From: an uncultured Collinsella sp.
Lineage (GTDB): Bacteria; Actinomycetota; Coriobacteriia; Coriobacteriales; Coriobacteriaceae
DNA: 64,000 bases
Direction: 5' to 3'
Assembly: GCA_900542275.1 (NCBI GenBank)
Contig: UQMW01000008.1
Coordinates: forward strand, 1-64,000
The translations under genes were made by a program, and so were the position numbers. Under the pieces are notes generated by a model. That model was not told the origin of the DNA. It searched no databases and saw nothing but the letters and a program-made list of their open reading frames with translations. The number at the start of each line of letters is the position of its first letter. Position 1 is the first letter of the stretch. This document shows, piece after piece, positions 14,161 through 23,726 of the stretch.

Positions 14161-15759
14161 TTAGTTCTCCTCTGATCCAGAAACATCCGAATGGTGCTTG
14201 GCCATGAACTGCTGCTTGAAGTCGCCGATGACGCGCAAGAGCTCAGCCTTGGTGTCATCATCGATCTTCTTGGCGCGAACCTTGTCGAGCAGCGAACCAA
14301 AGCCATTGTCCATGTACTCGATGAGCTCGGCACGGAAGGGCAGCACGTCGGCGATCTCCAGGTCATCCAGGAAGCCCTCGTTGCCAGCGAACAGCGTAAC
14401 GATCTGCTCGCCAACCTCAAACGGCTTGTAACGCGGCTGCTTCAGGAGCTCGGTCATGCGAGCACCATGGGTCAGCTGCTTCTGAGTAGCCTCGTCGAGG
14501 TCGGAGCCGAACTGCGTAAAGCCAGCGAGCTCCTGGTACGAAGCGAGGTCCAGGCGAAGGTTGCCGGCAACCTGCTTCATAGCCTTGGTCTGCGCATCGC
14601 CACCGACGCGGGACACGGAGATGCCCACGTCGACTGCCGGGCGCTGACCCTGGAAGAAGAGCTCGGACTGCAGGTAGATCTGACCATCGGTAATGGAAAT
14701 GACGTTGGTCGGAATGTAGGCCGAGACGTCGCCGTCCTGGGTCTCGATGATCGGCAGTGCCGTCATGGAGCCGTAACCGTTCTTCTTGGACATCTTGACG
14801 GCACGCTCGAGCAGACGAGAGTGCAGGTAGAAGATGTCGCCAGGATAGGCCTCGCGTCCGGGCGGACGATGCAGCGTCAGCGACATCTGACGGTAGGCCA
14901 CAGCCTGCTTGGACAGGTCGTCGTAGATGACGAGCACGTGGCCGCCGGGGTTGGTCTCGCTGGCGGGCTTGCCGTCCTCGCCGTTGTACATGAAGAACTC
15001 GCCGATAGCGGCACCGGCCATAGGCGCGATGTACTGCATAGGGGCGGAATCGGCAGCGGTGGCCGAAACGATGATGGTGTAGTCGAGCGCACCGTGCTGA
15101 GCGAGGGTCTCGCGGATGTTGGCAACCGTGGAGGCCTTCTGGCCGATGGCGACATAGATGCAGACCATGCCCTTGCCGCGCTGGTTGAGGATAGCGTCGA
15201 TGGCGATGGCGGTCTTACCGGTCTTACGGTCGCCGATGATGAGCTCACGCTGACCGCGGCCAATAGGCACCATGGAGTCGATAGCGAGCAGACCGGTCTG
15301 AACCGGCTCGCACACCGGGGTACGATCGATGACGCCGGGAGCCTTGAACTCGATGGGGCGACGGTGCGTGGCGACGATGTCGCCCAGGCCGTCGATGGGC
15401 TGGCCGAGCGGATTGACGACGCGGCCGAGCATGGCACGGCTCACGGGGATATCCATAATGCGGCCAGTGGTGCGGCACTCGTCGCCTTCCTTGATGGAGT
15501 CGACGGCACCGAACAGAACGGCGCCGACCTCGTCACGGTCAAGGTTCTGGGCAAGGCCGAAGACGGTCTCACCGGTATCGGAGCTCTTGAACTCCAGAAG
15601 CTCGCCTGCCATGGCGCTCTTGAGGCCGGAGACGCGCGCGATGCCGTCGCCTACCTCGTCGACCGTTGAAACCTCATGCGTATCGACCGTCGCGGAGAGG
15701 CTCGTGAGCTGCTCCTGCAGTTTCTTGGCGATATCCTGGGCATTGAGGGTTTCGGACAT
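14161..15759 (-). CDS. atpA: ATP synthase F1 subunit alpha
   Basis: Non-catalytic nucleotide-binding subunit of F1. The P-loop is GDRKTGKT, the Walker B region is [13 protein letters not shown], and the family signature includes [11 protein letters not shown] and [10 protein letters not shown]. The length of 532 residues includes a C-terminal extension rich in charged residues ([18 protein letters not shown]). The start ATG overlaps the atpH stop by one base. Confidence 0.98.
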   Translation of the reverse strand: MSETLNAQDIAKKLQEQLTSLSATVDTHEVSTVDEVGDGIARVSGLKSAMAGELLEFKSSDTGETVFGLAQNLDRDEVGAVLFGAVDSIKEGDECRTTGRIMDIPVSRAMLGRVVNPLGQPIDGLGDIVATHRRPIEFKAPGVIDRTPVCEPVQTGLLAIDSMVPIGRGQRELIIGDRKTGKTAIAIDAILNQRGKGMVCIYVAIGQKASTVANIRETLAQHGALDYTIIVSATAADSAPMQYIAPMAGAAIGEFFMYNGEDGKPASETNPGGHVLVIYDDLSKQAVAYRQMSLTLHRPPGREAYPGDIFYLHSRLLERAVKMSKKNGYGSMTALPIIETQDGDVSAYIPTNVISITDGQIYLQSELFFQGQRPAVDVGISVSRVGGDAQTKAMKQVAGNLRLDLASYQELAGFTQFGSDLDEATQKQLTHGARMTELLKQPRYKPFEVGEQIVTLFAGNEGFLDDLEIADVLPFRAELIEYMDNGFGSLLDKVRAKKIDDDTKAELLRVIGDFKQQFMAKHHSDVSGSEEN

Positions 15760-16235
15760 TAGGCTTCACCTCCGTACGAATTAGCAGAGTTTGCGAGGGT
15801 CTCCTGCGCGATGCGCAGCTGCGTCTTGACGGAAATGTCACGACGCTCGCCGCGGGCCTCGAGCACCAGGCCGCCCACGATAGACGGGTCAACCTGCTCG
15901 ATAAGGAATACCTTGCGGCCGAAGTCCTGCTCGCATTTCTTAGTGATGGTTTGACGCAGCTCGTCGTCGAGCGGGATCGCCGTGGTGACGGTCACGCCCA
16001 CTACATCCTCGTCTTCCTCGGCAACATACTTAAAGGCAGCTGCCACCTTGGGAAGAAGGTCGAGCTGGTCGCGCTTGGACATGGTGTCGAGCACGGCGAT
16101 GATCTCGGGGCTGGCAGAAGCCAAGCGCTCGATCATCTCGAGGTCCTCGAACACATGGTTCTCGGCCTTAGCGGCTTCCAGAAGGGAGCGCGCGTAGGTC
16201 TCGAGCACCTTGTCCTGATAGCGGCTAGTCGGCAT
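15759..16235 (-). CDS. atpH: ATP synthase F1 subunit delta
   Basis: Peripheral-stalk subunit joining the top of F1 to the b subunit. At 158 residues it is somewhat shorter than the usual 175-180. It starts with YARSLLEAA, the usual N-terminal helix, and ends with the conserved [21 protein letters not shown] strand-helix region. It overlaps atpF by 11 bases and atpA by 1, implying translational coupling. Confidence 0.95.
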   Translation of the reverse strand: MPTSRYQDKVLETYARSLLEAAKAENHVFEDLEMIERLASASPEIIAVLDTMSKRDQLDLLPKVAAAFKYVAEEDEDVVGVTVTTAIPLDDELRQTITKKCEQDFGRKVFLIEQVDPSIVGGLVLEARGERRDISVKTQLRIAQETLANSANSYGGEA

Positions 16236-16827
16236 TCAGGCTACCTGCTTCCTGGATGTAGCGCTCGATGAGCTTCTTCTGCTCGGCATCGTCCTCGAGT
16301 GCCTCGCCCACGATCTTGGTGGCGACGGCAACGGACAGGTCGGCGATGGAGCTCGCGGCACCGGCGTAAATGGACTTGCGCTCGTCCTCGACGGTCGTAT
16401 GGGCCTTGGCGATGATCTCCTCGGCCTCCTTGTGAGCAGCCTCGATGATACGGGCGCGCTCGGACTCGGCGTCCTTACGGGCCTCGAGAACGATGTCGGC
16501 AGCCTGACGACGGGCGTCGGTGACGATCGAGTCGGACTCAGCGCGCTTGGCGATAGCCTCCTGCTTGGTCTTCTCGGCCTCGTCGAGGCTCTCCTCGATC
16601 TTCTTGCCGCGCTCCTCCATGGTTTTCATGATGCCCGGCAGGGCGACCTTGGCCAGCACGATCCAGATAATCAGGAAGGCGATAAGCGCCGGGATGAACT
16701 CCGCCATCTTAGGGATGAGGATGTCCGCACCGGCAGCGCCGTCCTCGGCGAACGCGGAAACCGGCATGAGCAGCGCGGCCGCGGACGCGGAGAGTGCGAT
16801 CGCGCTCTTCTGGGATGAAAGATTCAT
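16225..16827 (-). CDS. atpF: ATP synthase Fo subunit b
   Basis: Peripheral-stalk subunit with a membrane helix (about residues 36-58, PALIAFLIIWIVLAKVALPG) and a long charged coiled coil (about 65-165). Before the membrane helix there is a second hydrophobic stretch (residues 9-27, ending SAFAEDG) that looks like a cleavable signal peptide with an AFA-ED junction, which the E. coli protein lacks. The length of 200 residues reflects this. It lies 15 bases after atpE. Confidence 0.95.
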   Translation of the reverse strand: MNLSSQKSAIALSASAAALLMPVSAFAEDGAAGADILIPKMAEFIPALIAFLIIWIVLAKVALPGIMKTMEERGKKIEESLDEAEKTKQEAIAKRAESDSIVTDARRQAADIVLEARKDAESERARIIEAAHKEAEEIIAKAHTTVEDERKSIYAGAASSIADLSVAVATKIVGEALEDDAEQKKLIERYIQEAGSLNAD

Positions 16828-16842
16828 ACTTGACGCTCCGTG

Positions 16843-17037
16843 CTATTTAACGATCAGCGCGACAACGAAGCCGATCAGAGCCAGAGCCTCGCCGAAGGCG
16901 GAGCCCATGATGAAGACGGTGAACACGCGGCCCTGGACCTCAGGCTGACGGGCCATAGCACCCGTAGCACCCAGAGCAGACAGGCCGATAGCAAGACCAG
17001 CGCCGATAACACCGAGACCGTAACCGATAACTCCCAC
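16843..17037 (-). CDS. atpE: ATP synthase Fo subunit c
   Basis: Ring-forming proteolipid with two membrane helices joined by the polar loop ARQPE. The ion-binding carboxylate is the Glu in GSAFGEALAL. The helix-1 Gln and the Ser/Thr after the Glu that mark Na+-binding rings are absent (Ile and Ala instead), so H+ coupling is likely. At 64 residues it is short because it begins right at helix 1. The start is a GTG with a very strong AAAGGAGG site 4 bases upstream, suiting the high copy number needed. Confidence 0.95.
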   Translation of the reverse strand: MGVIGYGLGVIGAGLAIGLSALGATGAMARQPEVQGRVFTVFIMGSAFGEALALIGFVVALIVK

Positions 17038-17161
17038 GATTCCTCCTTTGTCGTGCGTGTCTTATTTCACGCAGGATAACCTTTTTATAACTGCCGGGCT
17101 CCATGGGTACGGGCACCGGCGGTTTAACGAATTACCTTACCTTTAAGGCGCGAACGGAAGA

Positions 17162-17965
17162 CTACTCCTCCTCCGCGACCTCCTCTGCCTCGGAGACATA
17201 CACGGCGGTAAGGACCGTGAAGACGTAAGCCTGGATGGCGCCGACCACAAGCTCGATCGCATAGATCAGGATGAGGATGGCAAGCCAGGCCAGCGAAGGC
17301 AGGGCGCCGACGGCGTGGGCCGCGGAAACCTGCTGAAGCAGCGGCTGCATGAACATGCTCGCCATGATGGCGAACGAGCCCATGACCACGTGTCCTGCGA
17401 ACATGTTGCAGAACAGACGGACGGCGAGCGTGATGAGGCGCAGGAAGGTCGAGAAAAGCTCGACGACCCACACGAGCACGTTCATCGGGAAGCTCACGCC
17501 CTGCGGGGCGAGGCTCTTGATGTAGCCGATCACGCCGTGAGCCTTGCATCCGTAGTAGATGAAGTACACGAAAGCGAAGATGGCGAGCGCGGCGGTGGAG
17601 CCGATTGCGCCGGTGCCGGGCTTCATTCCCGGGATCAGGCCGATCATGTTGTTGATCAGGATGAACAGGAAAAGCGAGCACAGGAACGGGAAGTGCTTCT
17701 TCCAGTTCTCACCCACGACGCCCTTGCCGATATCGTTCTCGACGTACTCGATGATGTACTCGAAACCGTTGACGAAGAAGCCCTTGGGAACCAGGGTCTG
17801 CTTCTTCTTGAACACGGCCAGGACGATCAGGAGCACGATCGTGGAGACGATCAGCCAAAACGAGTACTGCGTGATGCCGCAGCTCAGATCGCCCACGACA
17901 GGGGTGGAACTGAACTCGCTGACCAGATGATTAATCTCATCAGGCAGCTTTTCAAAAATTTCCAC
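17162..17965 (-). CDS. atpB: ATP synthase Fo subunit a
   Basis: Stator channel subunit of Fo. Five to six membrane helices are visible; the essential Arg is in LAVRLFCNMFAGH and the polar helix in AIELVVGAIQAYVF. The length is 267 residues, with an acidic C-terminus (SEAEEVAEEE). The start is a GTG 3 bases after the AtpI-like gene. A gap of 124 bases to atpE holds a GC-rich stem near 17095-17125 that may uncouple expression of the two. Confidence 0.95.
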   Translation of the reverse strand: MEIFEKLPDEINHLVSEFSSTPVVGDLSCGITQYSFWLIVSTIVLLIVLAVFKKKQTLVPKGFFVNGFEYIIEYVENDIGKGVVGENWKKHFPFLCSLFLFILINNMIGLIPGMKPGTGAIGSTAALAIFAFVYFIYYGCKAHGVIGYIKSLAPQGVSFPMNVLVWVVELFSTFLRLITLAVRLFCNMFAGHVVMGSFAIMASMFMQPLLQQVSAAHAVGALPSLAWLAILILIYAIELVVGAIQAYVFTVLTAVYVSEAEEVAEEE

Positions 17966-17968
17966 GAC

Positions 17969-18280
17969 TTACCTTTCGACCTCATGAGGATCTCGCAGCG
18001 CCTTGGCGACGCGAACCGTGCAGGCGGCCATAAAGGCCACGAAGCCGATCGCCTCGCCCAGGAGGAACATGCGAAATGCCTCTCCGAACAACACAAACAC
18101 AACCAAGGTAAAGACAAGCAACGCGATCGCCGAGACCGCGAGGCCCACCATGCCCCTGAGCATGTCCGCATTCTGTTTATCGTCAAGAACCGGCTTGAGC
18201 GTAAAAACAAAGGGAAGGAAGGCAATTGCGCCCGCGATGGTGCCTGCAACGATAGCGAGCAGATCGGCTATCTGAAACAC
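17969..18280 (-). CDS. AtpI-like membrane protein leading the ATP synthase operon
   Basis: Small integral membrane protein of about 103 residues with four predicted helices and no catalytic motif. Its position directly before atpB fits AtpI, a helper in c-ring assembly or Mg2+ supply; sequence similarity to AtpI is not strong by eye. I chose the GTG at 18280 because GCGAGGA lies 8 bases upstream; the frame continues to 18355 but that part reads poorly. Confidence 0.7.
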   Translation of the reverse strand: MFQIADLLAIVAGTIAGAIAFLPFVFTLKPVLDDKQNADMLRGMVGLAVSAIALLVFTLVVFVLFGEAFRMFLLGEAIGFVAFMAACTVRVAKALRDPHEVER

Positions 18281-18341
18281 TGGCTTCCTCGCTTTCCTTT
18301 TTAACGCCTCACAGCACAGTCCCAGCCAAACATTGGTGACT

Positions 18342-18369
18342 ATTGTACGAGCCAATCGCTAAAGTACAA
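18342..18369 (-). promoter_or_regulatory. Candidate promoter of the atp operon
   Basis: On the minus strand TACAAT (-10) lies 16 bases from TTGTAC (-35), about 60 bases before the first atp start codon. The rest of the 280-base gap to upp shows only a weak GC-rich inverted repeat near 18487-18520. Confidence 0.45.
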
Positions 18370-18560
18370 CCGTAAAACAAACGGTTAATACGCACCTGTA
18401 CGTTTTCTTAAGGCCTTCTTTATGCCGCAGGTACGGTAATACGTTTTTTCGAACCCCTCAGCGCAAAACGTCCGTTAACAGAAGTGCGCGTGGACGACTT
18501 TTGCTCGCCCGCGCGCACCATTTCTTCGTATTTGTGACCGTAGCCGACAAGGCCCAACGA

Positions 18561-19208
18561 CTAGAGCGTACCGTAGATGCGGTCGCCGGCGTCGCCCAGG
18601 CCGGGAACGATGTAGGCGGCCTCGTTGAGATGGTCATCGATGGCGCACGTATAAATATGTACGTCGGGGTCCTTTTCGATCAGTGACTTGAGACCCTCGG
18701 GCGCGGCGACGATGCACAGCATGCGGATGTCCTTGACGCCACGCTCGCGCAGATAGCTGATAGCCATCTCGGCCGAGCCGCCCGTGGCGAGCATGGGGTC
18801 GACGACCAGGCAGATGCGCTGGTCGATATCCTTGGGCATCTTGCAGTAATACTCATGCGGCTCGTGGGTAACCTCGTCACGCTCCATACCGATGTGGCCC
18901 ACGCGAGCGGAGGGTACCAAGTCGAGGATGCCATCGACCATGCCAAGGCCTGCACGCAGGATGGGAACGATGGCGAGCTTCTTGCCGGCGAGCTGCTTAA
19001 ACGTGGCGGTGGTGATGGGGGTCTCGACCTCGACGTCTTCCATGGGCAGGTCGCGCATGGCCTCGTAGCCGTCAAAAAGCGCAAGCTCGCGCACGAGCTG
19101 GCGGAACTGATTGGTGCCGGTGCTCTTGTCGCGCAAGATCGACAGCTTGTGCTGGACGAGTGGGTGATCGACAAGGGTCACACGGGACGTATCGTAGGTG
19201 ACGGTCAT
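18561..19208 (-). CDS. upp: Uracil phosphoribosyltransferase
   Basis: Pyrimidine salvage enzyme making UMP from uracil and PRPP in the cytoplasm. The PRPP-binding motif [12 protein letters not shown] is present, as are the N-terminal [13 protein letters not shown] and the C-terminal uracil-binding [10 protein letters not shown]. Starting at the ATG at 19208 the product has 215 residues, typical for Upp; the open frame extends 40 residues further without family similarity. GAAAGGGG precedes the start at somewhat long spacing. It lies 122 bases after glpK on the same strand. Confidence 0.96.
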   Translation of the reverse strand: MTVTYDTSRVTLVDHPLVQHKLSILRDKSTGTNQFRQLVRELALFDGYEAMRDLPMEDVEVETPITTATFKQLAGKKLAIVPILRAGLGMVDGILDLVPSARVGHIGMERDEVTHEPHEYYCKMPKDIDQRICLVVDPMLATGGSAEMAISYLRERGVKDIRMLCIVAAPEGLKSLIEKDPDVHIYTCAIDDHLNEAAYIVPGLGDAGDRIYGTL

Positions 19209-19330
19209 GGGTTGAAGCCCCTTTCGTTGCGGCCGGAAGATGGCCTTGCTGACAAGGCGCACGGCGACGTTGTTGCCGCGCGCCGTGCATAAGTTTAACG
19301 GTTTGTTGTATCGAGTGTCCCGTCGCAACC

Positions 19331-20872
19331 CTACTGAACGGTGCTGAGCGAACGCTTGACGGCATCACGCCAACCAGCGAGGTTGCTCTCACGGCGCTCG
19401 GCGGACATATGAGGATGGAAGATTTTGACGATCTGAGCGTTTTGCTCCAGCTCCTCCAAATCCTCCCAGTAGCCGACGGCAAGGCCCGCCAAGTACGCGG
19501 CGCCGATCGCCGTGGTCTCCACCGTCTCGCACTGCAGCACGGGGATATCCAGCAGATCGGCCTGGAATTGCATGATGAACTCGTTGCGCGAGGCACCGCC
19601 ATCAACGGACAGGCGCTCAATCGAAAGTCCCACGTCCTGCTCCATGGCGCGCAGCACGTCATAACTCTGATAGGCCATGGACTCGCAGGCCGCACGCACA
19701 ATGGTCGCGCGACTCGAGGCACCGGTCAGGCCGCACACGATACCGCGAGCATGCGGGTCCCACCAGGGAGCGCCCAGGCCTGCGAAGGCGGGGACGAAGT
19801 AGCAGCCCTCGTTGTCGTTGATCGAAGCGGCGAGTTGCGCGGACTCGCTCACGCTCGAGATGATGCCCATGTTGTTGCGCAGCCAGTTCATGGTGGAGCC
19901 TGCGGCAAAGATAGAACCCTCGAGCGCATAGCTGATCTTGCCGTCAGCGGCGATACCGATCGTGGAGACCAGACCGTTCTTGGATTCGACGATCTCGTCG
20001 CCGGTGTTCATGAGCATAAAGCAACCCGTGCCATAGGTGTTTTTGGTCTGGCCGGGATGGAAGCAGCAGTGGCCGAATAGCGACGCCTGCTGGTCGCCCG
20101 CCACGCCCATGATGGGTGGCATGTTGGTCATGATGTCGCTCGCGACGCGGCCGTAATCGCCCGAGCTCCAACGAACCTCGGGCATCATGGAACGCGGGAC
20201 GTCGAAAAGCGCCAGCAGATCGTCGTCCCAATCGAGCGCATGGATATTAAAGAGCGCGGTGCGGCTGGCATTGGTGTAGTCGGTAGCAAAGACCTGACCG
20301 CCGGTGAGATTGTAGATGAGCCACGTGTCGATGGTGCCGAACATAAGGTCGCCCGCCGCGGCGCTCTCGCGCGCGCCGTCGACGTTATCGAGAATCCACT
20401 GCACCTTGGAGGCCGAGAAATACGGGTCGAGCGTAAGCCCCGTGCGGGAGCGCACCAGCTCTTCTGCGCCCTGCTCGACCAGCTCGTCGATCAGAGGTGC
20501 GGTGCGACGGCATTGCCACACGATGGCGTTATAGATGGGTTGGCCGCTTATGCGGTCCCACACCACCGTGGTCTCGCGCTGGTTGGAGATACCGATGGCG
20601 GCAATGCGGTCAGAATGGATGCCGCTCTTAAACTGGACCTCCATCATGACCGCGATCTGGCTGGCAAGCACCGCCATGGGGTCTTGCTCCACCCAGCCAG
20701 GGCGCGGGAAGCTGGTTTTGACGCTGCGACGTGCCTGCGCGACGATGCATCCGTACTCGTCAACGATGGTCGCAAGTACCGAGGTGGTGCCGCAGTCGAG
20801 CGCCATGATGTAGGAACCGCCAAAGTTAAACGAGGCATCTTCCATGCCCAGGCTGCCCAGATTCAACGACAT
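19331..20872 (-). CDS. glpK: Glycerol kinase
   Basis: FGGY-family kinase that phosphorylates glycerol to sn-glycerol 3-phosphate. Motifs are ALDCGTTSV (phosphate 1), [19 protein letters not shown] (substrate), [21 protein letters not shown], and the ADP-binding [18 protein letters not shown]. The length is 513 residues, with about 15 extra at the N-terminus. GAAAGG precedes the ATG. The start lies 13 bases after the tsaC-like gene, so the two probably share a transcript. No glycerol facilitator or GlpD is nearby. Confidence 0.96.
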   Translation of the reverse strand: MSLNLGSLGMEDASFNFGGSYIMALDCGTTSVLATIVDEYGCIVAQARRSVKTSFPRPGWVEQDPMAVLASQIAVMMEVQFKSGIHSDRIAAIGISNQRETTVVWDRISGQPIYNAIVWQCRRTAPLIDELVEQGAEELVRSRTGLTLDPYFSASKVQWILDNVDGARESAAAGDLMFGTIDTWLIYNLTGGQVFATDYTNASRTALFNIHALDWDDDLLALFDVPRSMMPEVRWSSGDYGRVASDIMTNMPPIMGVAGDQQASLFGHCCFHPGQTKNTYGTGCFMLMNTGDEIVESKNGLVSTIGIAADGKISYALEGSIFAAGSTMNWLRNNMGIISSVSESAQLAASINDNEGCYFVPAFAGLGAPWWDPHARGIVCGLTGASSRATIVRAACESMAYQSYDVLRAMEQDVGLSIERLSVDGGASRNEFIMQFQADLLDIPVLQCETVETTAIGAAYLAGLAVGYWEDLEELEQNAQIVKIFHPHMSAERRESNLAGWRDAVKRSLSTVQ

Positions 20873-20885
20873 CGCTTACACCTTT

Positions 20886-21629
20886 CTATTGCATCGGGCC
20901 AGACAGGACCCGCTCGATCTCTGATGCGGGAAGTGCGCCTTGGCGCAGGATCTGGAGCCCGCCGTGCTGGAACGACACGATGGTCGAAGCGTCGCGACAC
21001 GGGGTCTCACCGGCGTCGACGGCAACATCGACTCCCTCCAGGATGCGCTCCTCCACCGTGGCAAAACTTGCCGGCGCGGGCGCGCCATGCGTGTTGGCGC
21101 TGGTGCAGGCAAGAGGGCTGCCGCAGGCGCGGATGAGCGCTTGCACCACGGGCGAGGCCGAAGCGCGAAGCGCCACCGTGTCGTCGGCGGCGCGCATAAA
21201 GGTCGACACGCAGGGGGCTGCCTTGACCACGATAGTCAGGGCTCCCGGCCAGCATCGTCGCGCGAGTATGCGGGCATCTTCCGGGATATCCACGCCATAG
21301 CGGTCGAGTGCTTCGACGCCATCGACCAGCCAAGCGACGGTTTGCGTGAGTTCACGTTGCTTGAGAGTGAAGATACGGCGATAGCCGGTGCCGAGCGCAG
21401 GAACTGCGGCGCCATTGACGGCAGCCTGCGGATCGCGCGGCCACGATGGGAATTCGCTTGTATCTTGGGGCACGGCGTCCGAGAAGGCGTTGACTGCCAC
21501 GGCGACACCGTAGACGGTCTCGGTCGGGATCAAAGCCAGGCCGCCGCGGCCGAGCACCTCGGCCGTGCGCTCGACGGCAAGCCGATGCGGCTCGCGCGTT
21601 CCCTCGTATACCCGATAGACCGTCTGCAT
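20886..21629 (-). CDS. L-threonylcarbamoyladenylate synthase (Sua5/YrdC/YwlC type)
   Basis: Makes threonylcarbamoyl-AMP for the t6A37 modification of ANN-decoding tRNAs. YrdC-domain motifs: LIPTETVYGV, FTLKQRE near the nucleotide site, WPGALTIVVK, and SANTHGAPAP. The length is 247 residues with no Sua5 C-terminal domain, so it is TsaC/YwlC-sized, but it has an insertion of about 30 residues after TVYGVAVAVNA (Pro- and Ala-rich). The start codon has only a weak ribosome site. First gene of a likely operon with glpK. Confidence 0.88.
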   Translation of the reverse strand: MQTVYRVYEGTREPHRLAVERTAEVLGRGGLALIPTETVYGVAVAVNAFSDAVPQDTSEFPSWPRDPQAAVNGAAVPALGTGYRRIFTLKQRELTQTVAWLVDGVEALDRYGVDIPEDARILARRCWPGALTIVVKAAPCVSTFMRAADDTVALRASASPVVQALIRACGSPLACTSANTHGAPAPASFATVEERILEGVDVAVDAGETPCRDASTIVSFQHGGLQILRQGALPASEIERVLSGPMQ

Positions 21630-21763
21630 GTGTATGCCAGCCCCTTACGTTCTGGTGCAAGTTTGTTTACTGTGGGGCATTCTCGCACGAAACGTTCAAC
21701 CTATTTGCCCAGAGCGCATGTTGGTTTGGTGAGCGGCTCTAGTAGTCGGTGAAAGTGAGGGGG

Positions 21764-22210
21764 TTATTGGACTGCGACGAACTTCTTTGGCCTGCCGGCG
21801 TGACGTTCTTGGGCGGCGTAACGCTCGATACTGTCTATCGTTATCATCCGACGGCCGTCGACGAGTTCAACATCGAGCTTTCCGGCTTTGACCAGCGCGG
21901 TAATCCGCGGAGCGGAGACTTTGAGGTCCAGCGCTGCGTCTTTAAATGTTCGGCACGCCGCTTCCCGAGCGTCCTCGTGGTCGATTTCGACTGAAAGGGC
22001 CACGACCTCGGCCGAGCGTTCGTACCCTGCCGGAGTCAAACCGTTGTTGAGGTCGTCGGCCAAAAACGCCATCAGTGCCTCGGTGGCATGGGCAATCGCT
22101 TCTTCGCGCGTATCGCCATCGGCAAAGGCGCCGGGAATCTGCGGGAAGCTAGCGCAGTAACCATCGTCTTCTTTTATGAGAACGCAGTCATAGGTAAATC
22201 GCTGCCTCAT
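21764..22210 (-). CDS. hicB: HicB-family antitoxin
   Basis: Antitoxin of a type II pair. An N-terminal RNase-H-like fold (about residues 1-60: YDCVLIKEDDGYCASFPQIPG, then GDTREEAIAHATEAL) binds and blocks HicA, and a C-terminal DNA-binding part (ISAL-like helix around VSAPRITALVKAGKLDVELVDGRRMITID, residues about 95-125) controls the operon. The ATG at 22210 has a perfect GGAGG 7 bases upstream. It follows hicA by 11 bases. The 148-residue length fits the longer HicB class with an HTH tail. Confidence 0.9.
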   Translation of the reverse strand: MRQRFTYDCVLIKEDDGYCASFPQIPGAFADGDTREEAIAHATEALMAFLADDLNNGLTPAGYERSAEVVALSVEIDHEDAREAACRTFKDAALDLKVSAPRITALVKAGKLDVELVDGRRMITIDSIERYAAQERHAGRPKKFVAVQ

Positions 22211-22221
22211 TTTGCCTCCAA

Positions 22222-22407
22222 CTACCATCCAGCTTGGCGACGAATACTTGCCCACGTGCCCTTCTTTGGTCGATCACCACCAGAGCCGTTCACGGTGACA
22301 ACGCGGTCACCAGAAACATACTTAGCATGACTACCGACTTGCGCGACCTTCACGAATCCATCGTGCTTGAGTAGGGCAATGATTTCCCGAAAGGTAGGAG
22401 GTTGCAT
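22222..22407 (-). CDS. hicA: HicA-family mRNA interferase toxin
   Basis: Small (61 residues) double-stranded-RNA-binding-like fold that cleaves mRNA. The catalytic histidine lies in GSHAKYVSG, preceded by the typical LLKHDGFVKVAQV helix and strand. It starts with an ATG with AGAGGTC upstream and is first in the hicAB operon, the canonical order. Its promoter carries a 9-bp inverted repeat (see next feature). Confidence 0.9.
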   Translation of the reverse strand: MQPPTFREIIALLKHDGFVKVAQVGSHAKYVSGDRVVTVNGSGGDRPKKGTWASIRRQAGW

Positions 22408-22431
22408 GGGCCGACCTCTTTCAGCCGTCCT

Positions 22432-22461
22432 AATTATAAACTACTTTATAATTTTTGCTAA
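22432..22461 (-). promoter_or_regulatory. hicAB promoter with palindromic operator
   Basis: On the minus strand TTAGCA and TATAAT are 17 bases apart. AATTATAAA (22432-22440) and TTTATAATT (22445-22453) form a perfect 9-4-9 inverted repeat covering the -10. This fits autorepression by HicB, which is inference. Confidence 0.7.
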
Positions 22462-22475
22462 CCAGTTAATAAATA

Positions 22476-23726
22476 TTACTGGCGTTGCTTGGGCTCGGTG
22501 ACGATGGCTCGGACGATGCGGGGGCGATCGGTGAGGTCGTGGACGATGCGCACGTCCGACAGACCCGCTTGACGACAGAGCTCGGCCGCGGCGTCGAGCG
22601 CGCCCTCGTAGAGCTCGCAGGCAAAGAGGCCGCCGGCGCGCAACATGTAGGGCGCCGCGTTGAGCAGGCGGCGGAAGATATCGAGGCCGTCGGCGCCACC
22701 CTCGAGCGCCAGATCGGGCTCAAAGTCCTTGACCTCGTGCGGCAGCGAGCGCATGACATCGGTGGGGATGTAGGGCGGGTTGGAGACGAGTACGTCAAAG
22801 GTGCCCCACTCTTCACGGGGAATGGAACTCACCAGGTTGGTGAGGCTAAAGGCAACCTCATCTGCCGTGAGGCCGAGGGCGTCGCGGTTTTTGGTGGCCA
22901 GATCGATGGCGCGCGGCTCGATATCGGTAGCGGTGCAGGTGACATGGCCGCGGCGCTCCCAGGCAAGGGAGAGCGAAATGCAGCCTGTGCCGCAACCGAC
23001 CTCGAGAACGCGAGCGATACGGGGCTCGACCGGAGCGGGCGCGGCGGCATACTGAGCTGAAGCCGTCTCCTGGTCGGCACCATCGATGGCGATGCCGTAT
23101 TCGTCGAGCTCGGGCTCGGCGGCTTCCGCAGTCTCGGCTTCCGCTGCCTGCGCGGCGGCTTCCTCAGCCTCGCGATCGGCCAGTTCCTCGGCATAGGCAC
23201 GGCTGCCCAGCACGTCGCTGCCTAGCGCCGCCTCATCGGCAGCCGTCAGGTTAGCGGCACGGCGCTCGGCGGTCGCGCGTTCGTCTGCCAGCGCGGCCTC
23301 GGCTTTGCGGGCCTCTTCGACCTCATCGTTCCAAGGCAGCTCAACACGCTGGCGGGCAGCAGCCTCGGGACTCAGCACCTCGGCATCCAGATAATTGAGG
23401 ACTTCCTCGACGAGCATCTCGGTCTCGGGGCGCGGGATGAGCACACCTGGGGCGCACGCGACGTCGATCATGCGAAACTGCGTGCTGCCCGTGATGTATT
23501 GCAGCGGCTCGCCCTTAGCGCGGCGGACAACGGCCGCGTGCATGGTCTCGAGCTGGGCCGCGTTAAGCGTCTCGTCCATGCGCATATATAAGTCGATGCG
23601 TGCCAAACCCGTGGCAGCGCACAGCAGCCACTCAGCAGAAAGACGGGGGTGCTCCTCGCCGCGCTCGGCCAGGTACTCCTTGGTCCACTCGAGACAACGC
23701 TTGATGGTCCAAATCTCGTTTGCCAT
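22476..23726 (-). CDS. prmC: Release factor glutamine methyltransferase with large insertion
   Basis: Methylates the Gln of the GGQ motif in release factors. The N-terminal helical domain (residues 1-110, with PLQYITGSTQF and VLIPRPETEMLVE) and the SAM-binding Rossmann domain (VLEVGCGTGCISLSL at about 239-253, catalytic NPPY at 316-319) are intact. Between them lie about 120 residues (115-234) rich in Ala and Glu, absent from the usual 280-residue enzyme; total 416. The ATG at 23726 is preferred. Its substrate RF1 is encoded 590 bases upstream on the same strand, the usual prfA-prmC order. Confidence 0.92.
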   Translation of the reverse strand: MANEIWTIKRCLEWTKEYLAERGEEHPRLSAEWLLCAATGLARIDLYMRMDETLNAAQLETMHAAVVRRAKGEPLQYITGSTQFRMIDVACAPGVLIPRPETEMLVEEVLNYLDAEVLSPEAAARQRVELPWNDEVEEARKAEAALADERATAERRAANLTAADEAALGSDVLGSRAYAEELADREAEEAAAQAAEAETAEAAEPELDEYGIAIDGADQETASAQYAAAPAPVEPRIARVLEVGCGTGCISLSLAWERRGHVTCTATDIEPRAIDLATKNRDALGLTADEVAFSLTNLVSSIPREEWGTFDVLVSNPPYIPTDVMRSLPHEVKDFEPDLALEGGADGLDIFRRLLNAAPYMLRAGGLFACELYEGALDAAAELCRQAGLSDVRIVHDLTDRPRIVRAIVTEPKQRQ

